The notes under the pieces were generated by a model. The model ran no database searches, was not told the origin of the DNA, and saw nothing but the letters and a program-made list of their open reading frames with translations. A stretch of DNA of 5,160 nt from Chloroflexi bacterium UBA4733 (GTDB lineage Bacteria > Chloroflexota > UBA4733), in assembly GCA_002404055.1 (NCBI GenBank), contig DHIZ01000180.1:1-5160 (forward strand). Direction: 5' to 3'. How positions within the stretch are numbered: position 1 is the stretch's first letter; every line of letters begins with the position of its first letter. Shown in pieces: positions 1-5,127 of this stretch. Both the position numbers and the translations under genes were made by a program.

Positions 1-53
1 CACAATATTCGAATGAATGTTCAACGTGCGAAATCCAGACTAAGGCTGCACGT

Positions 54-59
54 AGGAGG
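54..59 (+). promoter_or_regulatory. Strong Shine-Dalgarno before a broken reading frame
   Basis: A perfect AGGAGG lies six bases before the ATG at 66. This is a textbook ribosome binding site, and it is the main reason for believing that a plus-strand gene once began, or still begins, here although the frame is short. Confidence 0.6.
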
Positions 60-65
60 TTGCAC

Positions 66-315
66 ATGACCACCATGCTGACCCGGCCTTCCATGCCACC
101 ACGGGCTCCATCGGCAACTTCCGAATAGTACGCGACGACCGCCGATGCCCGCACGCAGATCGCCACCTGCTGGCAGTCCGCGGCCGAATTGGCACAATTT
201 GAACCGGGCCTGGTTGTCGATGAGCCTCGCTTGCAATCGCTTGAATCGTTGACAACAGCACCACCTCAATGCCGTCGGCCACCTGCTGGACGGCGTGCAC
301 ACGCGAGCGGCATGA
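66..315 (+). pseudogene. Broken small gene of unknown function (in-frame TAG plus frameshift)
   Basis: Function not recognised. From the ATG at 66 the frame gives only 20 residues (starts MTTMLTRPSM) and stops at TAG 126-128. The same frame then stays open and protein-like to about 251 (for example ADARTQIATCWQSAAELAQF near 147-200, then LVVDEPRLQSLESL). From 253 the +1 frame takes over and encodes QQHHLNAVGHLLDGVHTRAA, ending at TGA 313-315. Removing one A around 252 joins the two pieces into a smooth helical stretch, ...LESLQQHHLNAVGHLL. Repaired, the product would be about 80 residues, with one Cys, a helix-rich C-terminal half and no signal peptide or membrane segment. Visible: the perfect SD, the in-frame TAG and the frame switch. 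Inferred: that this is one decayed gene. Alternatives are a real 20-residue peptide at 66-128 or sequencing errors. Confidence 0.45.
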
Positions 316-340
316 CGCTACCAGGTTACGCCTGAGTGTC

Positions 341-395
341 GCTGGCCGATAGCCGGGCCTGCTTCGTCCGGTGGTCTGACGACTATCGGCCCAGC
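341..395. repeat. Inverted repeat with 12-13-base arms
   Basis: GCTGGCCGATAG (341-352) pairs with CTATCGGCCCAGC (383-395), with one extra base in the right arm and a loop of about 30 bases. It lies about 100 bases beyond the uspA stop on the minus strand and just after the broken gene at 66-315. No T-run follows on the minus-strand side. On the plus-strand side a moderately T-rich stretch (TTCCTCTTCGTTA) begins about 12 bases later. It could help terminate transcription from either side or be an operator; a role is not proven. Confidence 0.4.
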
Positions 396-491
396 CACTC
401 TGCGTTCCTCTTCGTTATGTGATCCGGGATGCCCCCGCCTCTGGGCTCATGCCGACGCCGAGCGGACTATCCGTGAACAGCAAGGGTTCCA

Positions 492-938
492 TCATCTGCC
501 CCGAACGAGCAGAACCGGTGTCGACGCCTGCCGGACCACCGCTTCGGCGACGCTGCCCAGCAGCAGGTGGGCAAGGCCATGACGACCGTGCGTACACATG
601 ACGATCAGGTCGGCCGGCCAGGCCCTGGCCGCCGCAACAAGCACGTCGCCGACGGGATGGCGATCATGGGGAAGCAGGGTCGCCTCCATCTGCACCCCGA
701 CCTGCTGCGCCACCGCAACCGCGCGGTCAAGTGCCTCTTGTCCGGCCTCGCGGACGGATTCTTCCAGCGCCGCCAGGTCGACGCCATTGGAAAACGCGAA
801 GTACATGGCCGGAATATCCTCCAGCACGTGGACGCCGCGCAACTGGGCGTGCTGGATTTGCGGCAACCGGACCGCCTCGCGCACGGCCAGATCGCCGGTG
901 CTACTGCCGTCAATCGCCACCAGGATATGTTGGTACAC
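492..938 (-). CDS. Universal stress protein, UspA family
   Basis: A 148-residue single-domain Usp protein, the usual length for a one-domain member. It opens with [18 protein letters not shown], the classic first beta strand carrying the nucleotide-contacting Asp (D10). It ends with the ATP-binding signature: THG at 116-118, then G118-x2-G121-x6-G128-S129, followed by the closing PVLLVR strand. Members with this motif usually bind ATP, dimerise in the cytoplasm and support survival under starvation, hypoxia or oxidative stress; the precise role varies. The start is a GTG chosen because a strong GAGGAGG lies 8 bases upstream. It is the last gene of the minus-strand block, 43 bases after the cupredoxin stop, so co-transcription with that gene is likely. 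The family call is very secure; the physiological role is inferred from the family. Confidence 0.95.
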   Translation of the reverse strand: MYQHILVAIDGSSTGDLAVREAVRLPQIQHAQLRGVHVLEDIPAMYFAFSNGVDLAALEESVREAGQEALDRAVAVAQQVGVQMEATLLPHDRHPVGDVLVAAARAWPADLIVMCTHGRHGLAHLLLGSVAEAVVRQASTPVLLVRGR

Positions 939-946
939 GTCGCCAC

Positions 947-953
947 CCTCCTC
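947..953 (-). promoter_or_regulatory. Shine-Dalgarno fixing the uspA GTG start
   Basis: On the minus strand GAGGAGG sits 8 bases before the GTG at 938. It decides that start over a shifted-frame ATG at 946, which would overlap this site. Confidence 0.7.
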
Positions 954-981
954 TATGTAGAGACGTCAGCCGATCAGGTAG

Positions 982-1488
982 CTAAGCCGGCACGACCGTG
1001 ATGTAGCCGGACATGAAGCCGGGGTTGGCCATGGCCCAGCCTTCTGCGTCACCATCGCAGGGCAGGTCGCAACTCCAGAAGAACTTGCCGCTCTTCGTCG
1101 GCGTGAAGGTGAAGGTCGTTACCGCCGGCACGCCGTCCTTGGCGCTGGGCGCGATCGTCGGGTTGAGATTCAGGGCCGGCGCGGTCATGGAGTGCGGCGC
1201 ATTATCGTAGCTATAGACGGTCACCTGAACCGGTCGGTTCTGGGTCACCGTGAAGTCGGCCGGGGTGAAGGCATCGTGCATCTTGCCGTCCGGTCCCAGC
1301 TTCACGCTCCCCAACACCGTTGTGTTCACCTTCTGCGCATCCGCAGGCGCGGCGGCGGCGCCCGTCGTGGCGGCCGTGCTGCAAGCGGCCAGCGTCAGCG
1401 CGGAAGCGCCCAGCAGTCCACCCAGGATGCTGCGCCGACCGATCCGGCTGCCCATCGTGCCTGCTGCCTGGTTCAGTGTTGCTGCCAT
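982..1488 (-). CDS. Tat-exported cupredoxin lipoprotein
   Basis: 168 residues. The N-terminus has a twin-arginine signal (G-R18-R19-S-I-L), a hydrophobic stretch (residues 21-35) and a lipobox L33-A-A-C36, so the mature protein should be anchored by lipid on the outer face of the cytoplasmic membrane. An Ala/Thr-rich linker (37-52) leads to a cupredoxin-type beta-sandwich of about 115 residues. Candidate copper ligands are His99 (NAPHSM), Cys140 and Cys144 (WSCDLPC) and Met153 (GWAM), followed by the final GFMSGYITVV strand. C-x3-C resembles the CuA loop of cytochrome oxidase subunit II, but no His stands four residues after the second Cys. Cupredoxins of this kind carry electrons or hold copper outside the membrane; substrate and partner are unknown. 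The ATG at 1488 is preferred because AAGGAG lies 9 bases upstream and it places the Tat signal at the N-terminus. The frame stays open to an upstream ATG at 1641, but that adds 51 residues of non-signal-like sequence. Confidence 0.85.
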   Translation of the reverse strand: MAATLNQAAGTMGSRIGRRSILGGLLGASALTLAACSTAATTGAAAAPADAQKVNTTVLGSVKLGPDGKMHDAFTPADFTVTQNRPVQVTVYSYDNAPHSMTAPALNLNPTIAPSAKDGVPAVTTFTFTPTKSGKFFWSCDLPCDGDAEGWAMANPGFMSGYITVVPA

Positions 1489-1497
1489 CGTCTTGCT

Positions 1498-1503
1498 CTC
1501 CTT
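1498..1503 (-). promoter_or_regulatory. Shine-Dalgarno fixing the cupredoxin start
   Basis: AAGGAG on the minus strand, 9 bases before the ATG at 1488. It supports the short start with the Tat signal instead of the in-frame start at 1641. Confidence 0.7.
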
Positions 1504-1672
1504 ATTCCTTATGTGCTGGCGCGGTCTCGCGTCGGCGCCACATAGACAGCATCCCAGACCGGTAGCAGTAGCGCATCCGGGCAAGGCACCATTTCGGCGT
1601 GGTGGAAATACTGTAATTGTGGGATGCAGTGGGGTCATCACGTACGGGGATTGGGGTCGGCGGTGCGCTGTG
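1504..1672 (-). promoter_or_regulatory. Gap likely holding the cupredoxin promoter
   Basis: This gap between the regulator stop and the cupredoxin ribosome binding site is long compared with the 4-base overlap and 43-base gap elsewhere in the block, so the cupredoxin-uspA pair probably has its own promoter. No clear -35/-10 pair or FNR-type site can be named. A 7-base inverted pair (GCATCCC at 1549-1555, GGGATGC at 1621-1627) and a short CACCA/TGGTG dyad (1588-1604) are present, but both are weak. The placement is inference from spacing. Confidence 0.3.
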
Positions 1673-2335
1673 CTAGCCTTCGACCTGAATCAGCCCGCGC
1701 CGCAGCGCATAGCGGATCAGTTCGGTGCGGCTGTGCAGGCCCAGCTTTGCCATCAGGTTGGCGCGGTGGCGCTCCACCGTCGCCGGGCTGAGGACCAGCA
1801 CCTCCGCACTCTCCCGCCCCGTCTTGCCCTCGACCAGCAGTTGCAGCACCTCGCGTTCCCGCTCGGTCAGCGTGGCCAGTTGGTCGGCCGCCTCACCCTG
1901 CTGGGTCTGGCGCAAGTAGTCACCGACCAGTTGCTTGGCCACCGTCGGATAGAGGTAGACTCCGCCTGCCGCCACCGCCCGGATGGCGGCCAGGAGGTCG
2001 GCCTTCTGCGCTCCCTTCACGACGTAGCCGGAGGCCCCAGCCTGGAGGACGCGAAAGAAGTAGCCCTGATCGTCGTGCATCGTCAGCACCAGGACGTGGG
2101 TTTCCGGTAACTCTTGCTTGATCGTCTCCGTCGCCTCCAGACCGCCGCCGTCCGGCATCGTGAGGTCCATCACGACCACGTCGGGGTGCAGGCGCTGGGC
2201 TTGCTGGACGGCTGCCACTCCCGAGGCGGCTTCACCGACCACCTGGAGGTCGAGTTGCGTCTCCAGGATTAGCCGGACGCCTTCCCGGAAAAGGGCGTGG
2301 TCGTCGGCGAGGAGGATGCGAATCGGTGGCGTCAT
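1673..2335 (-). CDS. NarL/DegU-type response regulator (REC + LuxR HTH)
   Basis: 220 residues, a full-length NarL-family regulator. Receiver domain at about 5-120: acidic pair D11-D12, phospho-acceptor D57 (VVVMDLTMP), switch residue T85 (VLTMHDD) and K107 (GYVVKGA), so every residue needed for phosphorylation is present. A linker follows, then a LuxR-type helix-turn-helix at about 154-216: LTEREREVLQLLVEGKTGRE, then the recognition helix in SPATVERHRANLMAKL. When phosphorylated by its kinase it should dimerise and bind DNA in the cytoplasm. The ATG overlaps the TGA of the upstream kinase (ATGA, 2332-2335), so the two are translationally coupled and are almost certainly partners. Targets are not shown by the sequence; the adjacent cupredoxin and uspA are the obvious candidates. 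The Asn usual in the GKTNKEIA motif is Gly here (G173), a minor variation. Confidence 0.95.
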   Translation of the reverse strand: MTPPIRILLADDHALFREGVRLILETQLDLQVVGEAASGVAAVQQAQRLHPDVVVMDLTMPDGGGLEATETIKQELPETHVLVLTMHDDQGYFFRVLQAGASGYVVKGAQKADLLAAIRAVAAGGVYLYPTVAKQLVGDYLRQTQQGEAADQLATLTEREREVLQLLVEGKTGRESAEVLVLSPATVERHRANLMAKLGLHSRTELIRYALRRGLIQVEG

Positions 2336-3609
2336 GGGGATATCCCCGCCAAGGCGGATTGGGGAACTGTGACCTGGATGGCAGTCCCCTCGCCCGGCGT
2401 CGAGCGGATCTGCAGCCGGCCGCCCAGGAGCTCGGCCCGTTCGCGCATGCCCAGCAACCCGACGTGGGCGCCATGCACGGCATCCGTGCGGACCTGCTCC
2501 GTGTCAAACCCCGCGCCATCATCGGTGATCGTGGCCACTACCTGTCCCTCCTCCTGGCTGAGCCGCACGCTGACCTGCCGGGCCTGGGCATGCTTGGCGA
2601 CGTTGGTGAGCGCCTCCTGCACGATCCGAAAGAGCGCGATCTCCACGGTCGGAGGCAGCCGCTGCGGTAGCCTTGCCGCCACGTCGACGACAACACCCCG
2701 CTCTTCCAACCGTTGGGAGGCGAAGGCGCGCAGGGCTGGGACCAGTCCAAGGTCATCGAGCAGTGCGGGACGCAGGCCGGCGATGAGCACGCGCAACTCG
2801 CCAAGGGTTGCCGAGGCGAGTTCCCGGCTGCGCGTCAGGCGCCCCCGCGCCGACGCCAGGTCAGCGGGCAGTTGCTCGTCCAGCAGTTCCAGGGAGAGCA
2901 GGACGGCCGCCAGCGATTGCCCGGTGCTGTCGTGCAGGTCGCGGGCGATGCGCTCCCGTTCGCCTTCCTGGGCACTCAAGACCCGATTGAGCAGAATGGC
3001 GCGCTCAGCCGTCTGCTGCTCCAGAGCGACATTGAGCCGGGTCGCTTCGCGGTTGAGCGCCGCCAGGCGCTTGTTTTGTTCCGCCACCTCTGCCGTGCGC
3101 TCCGCCACCCGCTGCTCCAACTCCTGGCGGCCACGCTCGATCTCCGCCAGTGAGGTCTGCAGCCGGCGCCGCATTGTTTCAAACGTCGCGGCCAGCAGCC
3201 CGAGCTCATCCCGGCGCGGTAAGGCCACCGGCACGTTGAGGTTGCCGGAGGCGAAGCGCTCGGCAGCCTGGGTCAAGATGCGCAACGGCTGTACCACCCG
3301 GTGGACATCCGCCCACGCCACAGATGCAGCAAGGAGTAGCGCCCCGAGACCGAATAGAGCGAGTCGCGCGGCCAGTCGGTGGGGCGCGGCGAGCAGTTGC
3401 CCGACAGCGTCCGGCGGGAGCACACCTGTCGGGGGCAGGCGGCCGCCCACTGCCGCCTCGATCGCCTGCTGCACCGTCCAGACGGCCAGCGCATCGAGCG
3501 CCGCCAGGATGAAGACCAGCGCCAGCACGACGCTGATGACGATACGCTGCGTGAGCCGAAGACGCCAGGGGAAGATGGGGCCTGCCTCTCCTCCGGCGCG
3601 ATGGCGCAC
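2332..3609 (-). CDS. Membrane sensor histidine kinase, HisKA_3/NarX-DegS type with HAMP
   Basis: 425 residues. Order: a short cytoplasmic N-terminus; TM1 about 21-43; an outside loop of only about 40 residues, poor in Cys/His; TM2 about 83-100; HAMP about 101-153 (VVQPLRILTQAAERFASGNL, then RRDELGLLAATFETM); a coiled coil about 150-212; HisKA_3 with phospho-acceptor His226 (RERIARDLHDSTGQSL); and a HATPase_c domain with the N-box (QEALTNVAKH, N336), G1 (D363-D-G-A-G367) and later Gly motifs (G384-LLG, G406-E-G408). All catalytic motifs are intact. It autophosphorylates on His226 and hands the phosphate to D57 of the overlapping regulator. No PAS, GAF or metal-binding sensor is visible, so the signal is probably read by the membrane helices/HAMP or through another protein. 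The GTG at 3609 is the most upstream possible start and lacks a good SD. An internal GGAGGAGAG (3586-3594) precedes only a rare ATC codon, so the exact N-terminus is uncertain. Confidence 0.93.
   Translation of the reverse strand: MRHRAGGEAGPIFPWRLRLTQRIVISVVLALVFILAALDALAVWTVQQAIEAAVGGRLPPTGVLPPDAVGQLLAAPHRLAARLALFGLGALLLAASVAWADVHRVVQPLRILTQAAERFASGNLNVPVALPRRDELGLLAATFETMRRRLQTSLAEIERGRQELEQRVAERTAEVAEQNKRLAALNREATRLNVALEQQTAERAILLNRVLSAQEGERERIARDLHDSTGQSLAAVLLSLELLDEQLPADLASARGRLTRSRELASATLGELRVLIAGLRPALLDDLGLVPALRAFASQRLEERGVVVDVAARLPQRLPPTVEIALFRIVQEALTNVAKHAQARQVSVRLSQEEGQVVATITDDGAGFDTEQVRTDAVHGAHVGLLGMRERAELLGGRLQIRSTPGEGTAIQVTVPQSALAGISP
2336..2347 (-). promoter_or_regulatory. Palindrome abutting the response-regulator start
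   Basis: GGGGATATCCCC is a perfect 12-base palindrome directly before the regulator ATG, inside the last codons of the kinase. As RNA it can form a four-pair GC stem with an ATAT loop and would bury the only G-rich SD candidate. Ribosomes finishing the kinase would open it, which would fit coupled translation. This role is inferred. Confidence 0.3.
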
Positions 3610-3636
3610 GCTGGAACCACAATGCTACCTGGCCTA

Positions 3637-3649
3637 TGCCGGGCCGGCA
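3637..3649. promoter_or_regulatory. Perfect dyad in the divergent promoter region
   Basis: TGCCGG-G-CCGGCA is a 13-base odd palindrome, 28 bases upstream of the kinase start in the 160-base gap between the kinase (minus) and the conserved hypothetical (plus). A second, weaker dyad, CCGATG/CATCGG (3650-3655 and 3666-3671), follows directly. The pair is placed where an operator for divergent promoters would be, possibly for autoregulation. No convincing -35/-10 boxes were found. High GC makes chance palindromes more likely. Confidence 0.35.
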
Positions 3650-3769
3650 CCGATGTGCGGATCGGCATCGGGTAGACGGAACAAAGTCGATCAGCGTCAG
3701 CGTTATTGCTCGATCCGAGCCCATGCGGCCTCACACGTGCTGTTCCCCGTGCATCGAATGGAAAGGTAC

Positions 3770-4108
3770 ATGGCGACCATAGAAATCATCCCCGAAACAC
3801 TCGTTGTCGAAGTGCGTGGCATGGACCAGATGCTTGCCTTTCGGGGACAACTGGAGGTGCCGCTCCACCAGGGCGGGGGCGTGGCCTTCAACCCCGAGGA
3901 GACGCAGCGCGAGTTGCTGTCCTTCCAAGGCGGATTTGGTCGAACGGCGGCGTCTGGCCAGATGCTCGTCCGGGCATTCACCGAGCACGGCGATCGCATC
4001 GTCTGGGATGTCTACCAGCCTTCTCGCACGGTCATTATCCACCTGATCGACGATGCCTTCGCCACGATCATGGTAAAAGTGGCAGATGCCGAGGCGACGG
4101 CGAGGTAA
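3770..4108 (+). CDS. Conserved hypothetical small protein, C-terminus probably truncated
   Basis: 112 residues; no enzyme motif, signal peptide or membrane segment. The pattern is familiar from small uncharacterised actinobacterial and Chloroflexota proteins: an N-terminal strand, then GMDQMLAFRGQLEVPLHQ, a variable middle with Gly-Phe-Gly, then HGDRIVWDVYQPSRTVIIHL and IMVKVADAEAT. It looks like a compact beta-sheet protein ending in a helix. The family is recognised only by recall of similar sequences; function unknown. The ATG at 3770 is preferred over the in-frame ATG at 3758 because GGAAAGG (3760-3766) precedes it, though only 3 bases away. The frame ends at TAA 4106-4108 just as the usual last helix begins; directly after the stop the same frame reads LQAILDGQ, which looks like the missing helix. 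Divergent from the kinase, convergent with the gene at 4188-4445. GC-rich antisense sequence leaves this frame open back to 2297; that extension is not real coding. Confidence 0.75.
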   Translation: MATIEIIPETLVVEVRGMDQMLAFRGQLEVPLHQGGGVAFNPEETQRELLSFQGGFGRTAASGQMLVRAFTEHGDRIVWDVYQPSRTVIIHLIDDAFATIMVKVADAEATAR

Positions 4109-4187
4109 CTGCAGGCAATTCTGGACGGTCAGCGCAGCAGTGAATTGACGGCGATGGGGTCGCGATCATCGGGCCGCATGGAGATAC

Positions 4188-4445
4188 CTAGACGCTCAGC
4201 CAATATTGCCAATGCTTGCGCCGTTGGTTGCCCGCTGGCACTTCCTCGTCATCAATCCTGGCCGTGACCGCCACCATCTCCGTGCATGCCGCCGCCACGA
4301 CGAGAAACCCGGCGCTCACGACGCCGGCGAGCACCAGCGCGCAGGCAATCAGCAACATGGGGATGCAGCAGGCGATCATCATCCAGCCGTGGCCGCCGTG
4401 ACCGCCCAATGGTTGGGTCCCGACCTTGTGTTCGGCGTGGTTCAT
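4188..4445 (-). CDS. Small His/Cys-containing two-helix membrane protein
   Basis: 85 residues, family not named. The N-terminus has spaced histidines (H3, H6, H16, H19; GGHGGHGW) and leads straight into about 41 hydrophobic residues (22-62) that would form a tight two-helix membrane hairpin. This contains Cys26-Cys27, Cys35, Cys54 and several Met. A polar tail (RIDDEEVPAGNQRRKHWQYW) follows. His-rich leader, paired Cys and Met-rich helices are typical of small membrane proteins found beside copper or heavy-metal resistance genes, so a metal-handling role is plausible but unproven. The ATG at 4445 has AGGA 7 bases upstream. It lies downstream of the broken HMA gene on the same strand, 89 bases after that gene's repaired end, so the two may once have been one operon. 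It faces the 3770-4108 gene tail to tail across 79 bases with no obvious hairpin terminator. Confidence 0.7.
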   Translation of the reverse strand: MNHAEHKVGTQPLGGHGGHGWMMIACCIPMLLIACALVLAGVVSAGFLVVAAACTEMVAVTARIDDEEVPAGNQRRKHWQYWLSV

Positions 4446-4512
4446 TGTGGCATCCTGGTCGCGAACCGTTGCCTTCGTTCAGCTCCTCTCGTCTCGGCCA
4501 CTTCCCGAACCC

Positions 4513-4540
4513 GGTTGGAGGGCACGCCTGCTCCTCAACC
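4513..4540. repeat. Imperfect inverted repeat between HMA relic and membrane protein
   Basis: GGTTGGAGG (4513-4521) pairs with CCTCAACC (4533-4540), with one bulged G and an 11-base loop. It lies at the repaired end of the HMA frame and 68 bases before the membrane-protein start, reading on the minus strand. It could be a weak terminator or a metal-regulator operator. No T-run follows, so neither is established. Confidence 0.3.
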
Positions 4541-4768
4541 AGGGGACCTTACCGTTATGGCGCGGAAACCGCTGCGCTGCACCGCCGCGACGAGCTAGGC
4601 CGGCTGCGTTCGCTTGGCGTCGTACTCGACATAGGCCATTTCCGTCGCCGGATTGACGGGGGCGCACAGCACGCCGGCTTCGCGCGCCAGCGCCCGCTCA
4701 ATGATGAGCGACCCGCCTCCTCCGCGACCCCAACCGCTAATGTCCAAGGTCATCCGCTGCCGGTTCAT
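4535..4768 (-). pseudogene. Degenerate HMA-domain (CopZ-like) copper chaperone with in-frame TAG
   Basis: From the ATG at 4768 the minus strand encodes 57 residues to TAG 4595-4597; the same frame then continues 19 codons, LVAAVQRSGFRAITVRSPG, to TGA 4535-4537. The first part reads MTLDISG, then a Gly-rich stretch, then IIERALAREAGV and VNPATEMAYVEYD; the part after the stop matches the last HMA helix. HMA domains are beta-alpha-beta-beta-alpha-beta carriers (about 70 residues) that bind Cu(I) or other soft metals with a GMTCxxC loop. The total repaired length, 77 codons, suits a free-standing chaperone instead of a P-type ATPase. Two defects are visible: the loop that should hold CxxC reads GWGRGGGGS, with no cysteine, and the TAG stands where a Gln or Glu codon would be usual. 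A weak purine-rich SD (GAGAAGAG) lies about 8 bases before the ATG. It is too diverged to bind metal in the normal way, so pseudogene is the best call; a specialised non-metal HMA peptide is less likely. Confidence 0.7.
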
Positions 4769-5127
4769 CGTGCGCGCTCTTCTCGCAGTGATTCGTCAAT
4801 GCGCCTTCTGCCACTGTCAGCATTAGGGGGCGTACTGTGGGCCGGCTGAAGGCAGGCTGAACCGGCGTGAAGAATTGGCCAGTGGTCCGGCAGTTCGCAC
4901 CGGCGGTGACGCTGGCAGTGGCAATACTCACGGCGTCGCCATGCGGCCATGGCGCGAAAAGACCAGAGATCGGGCGACGGAATAGTGTCGGCGTTTACCT
5001 GCTATTCACCGATGCAGACGTACTCTGCAACCCGCTCCGCCTACGCTGTATGAGCAAGGCGTTGGAGCCGAGTGTTTCAGCAAATCCTGGAACGAGCAGC
5101 GCAGTCAAGGGAAAGCGAGCAATCGAC
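4769..5127. other. Stretch without a confident gene
   Basis: No recognisable protein, RNA gene or repeat family was found in these 359 bases. The best open frame is on the plus strand: from GTG 4867 it runs without a stop to the window edge and starts MKNWPVVRQFAPAVTLAVAI, which looks like a signal peptide. The following residues (VYLLFTDADVLCNPLRLRC...) do not resemble a known fold and the SD is poor. Two minus-strand frames (4737-4931 and 4995-5129) are open but featureless. The segment may be promoter/leader DNA for a gene beginning near the right edge, or eroded sequence. Confidence 0.4.

Noticed and set aside
249..254. TTGACA as a sigma-70 -35 box
   Set aside because: No -10-like hexamer lies 16-18 bases downstream, and it falls inside the broken reading frame.
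40..302. Two minus-strand open frames of 86 and 93 codons at the left edge
   Set aside because: Products are Arg/Trp/Cys-rich and featureless, with no good ribosome site. The plus-strand broken frame at 66-315 explains the region better.
1489..1641. Upstream extension of the cupredoxin to an ATG at 1641
   Set aside because: The extra 51 residues would bury the Tat signal and lipobox inside the protein, while a good AAGGAG marks the start at 1488.
1250..2110. A 286-codon plus-strand open frame opposite the cupredoxin and regulator
   Set aside because: It overlaps two well-supported genes on the other strand and its product has no recognisable domain.
2297..4108. A 603-codon plus-strand open frame antisense to the kinase, fused to the conserved hypothetical
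   Set aside because: The part before 3770 is Ser/Arg/Ala-rich low-complexity translation opposite a kinase with every catalytic motif intact. It is a GC-driven antisense shadow; only 3770-4108 looks like protein.
66..4768. A changed genetic code with TAG/TAA read as Gln
   Set aside because: Full-length regulator, cupredoxin and membrane-protein genes end at TAG exactly where their families end, so stops work normally here.
4737..4950. Minus-strand frames of 61-64 codons upstream of the HMA relic
   Set aside because: No recognisable domain, partial overlap with the HMA frame and no convincing start signal.
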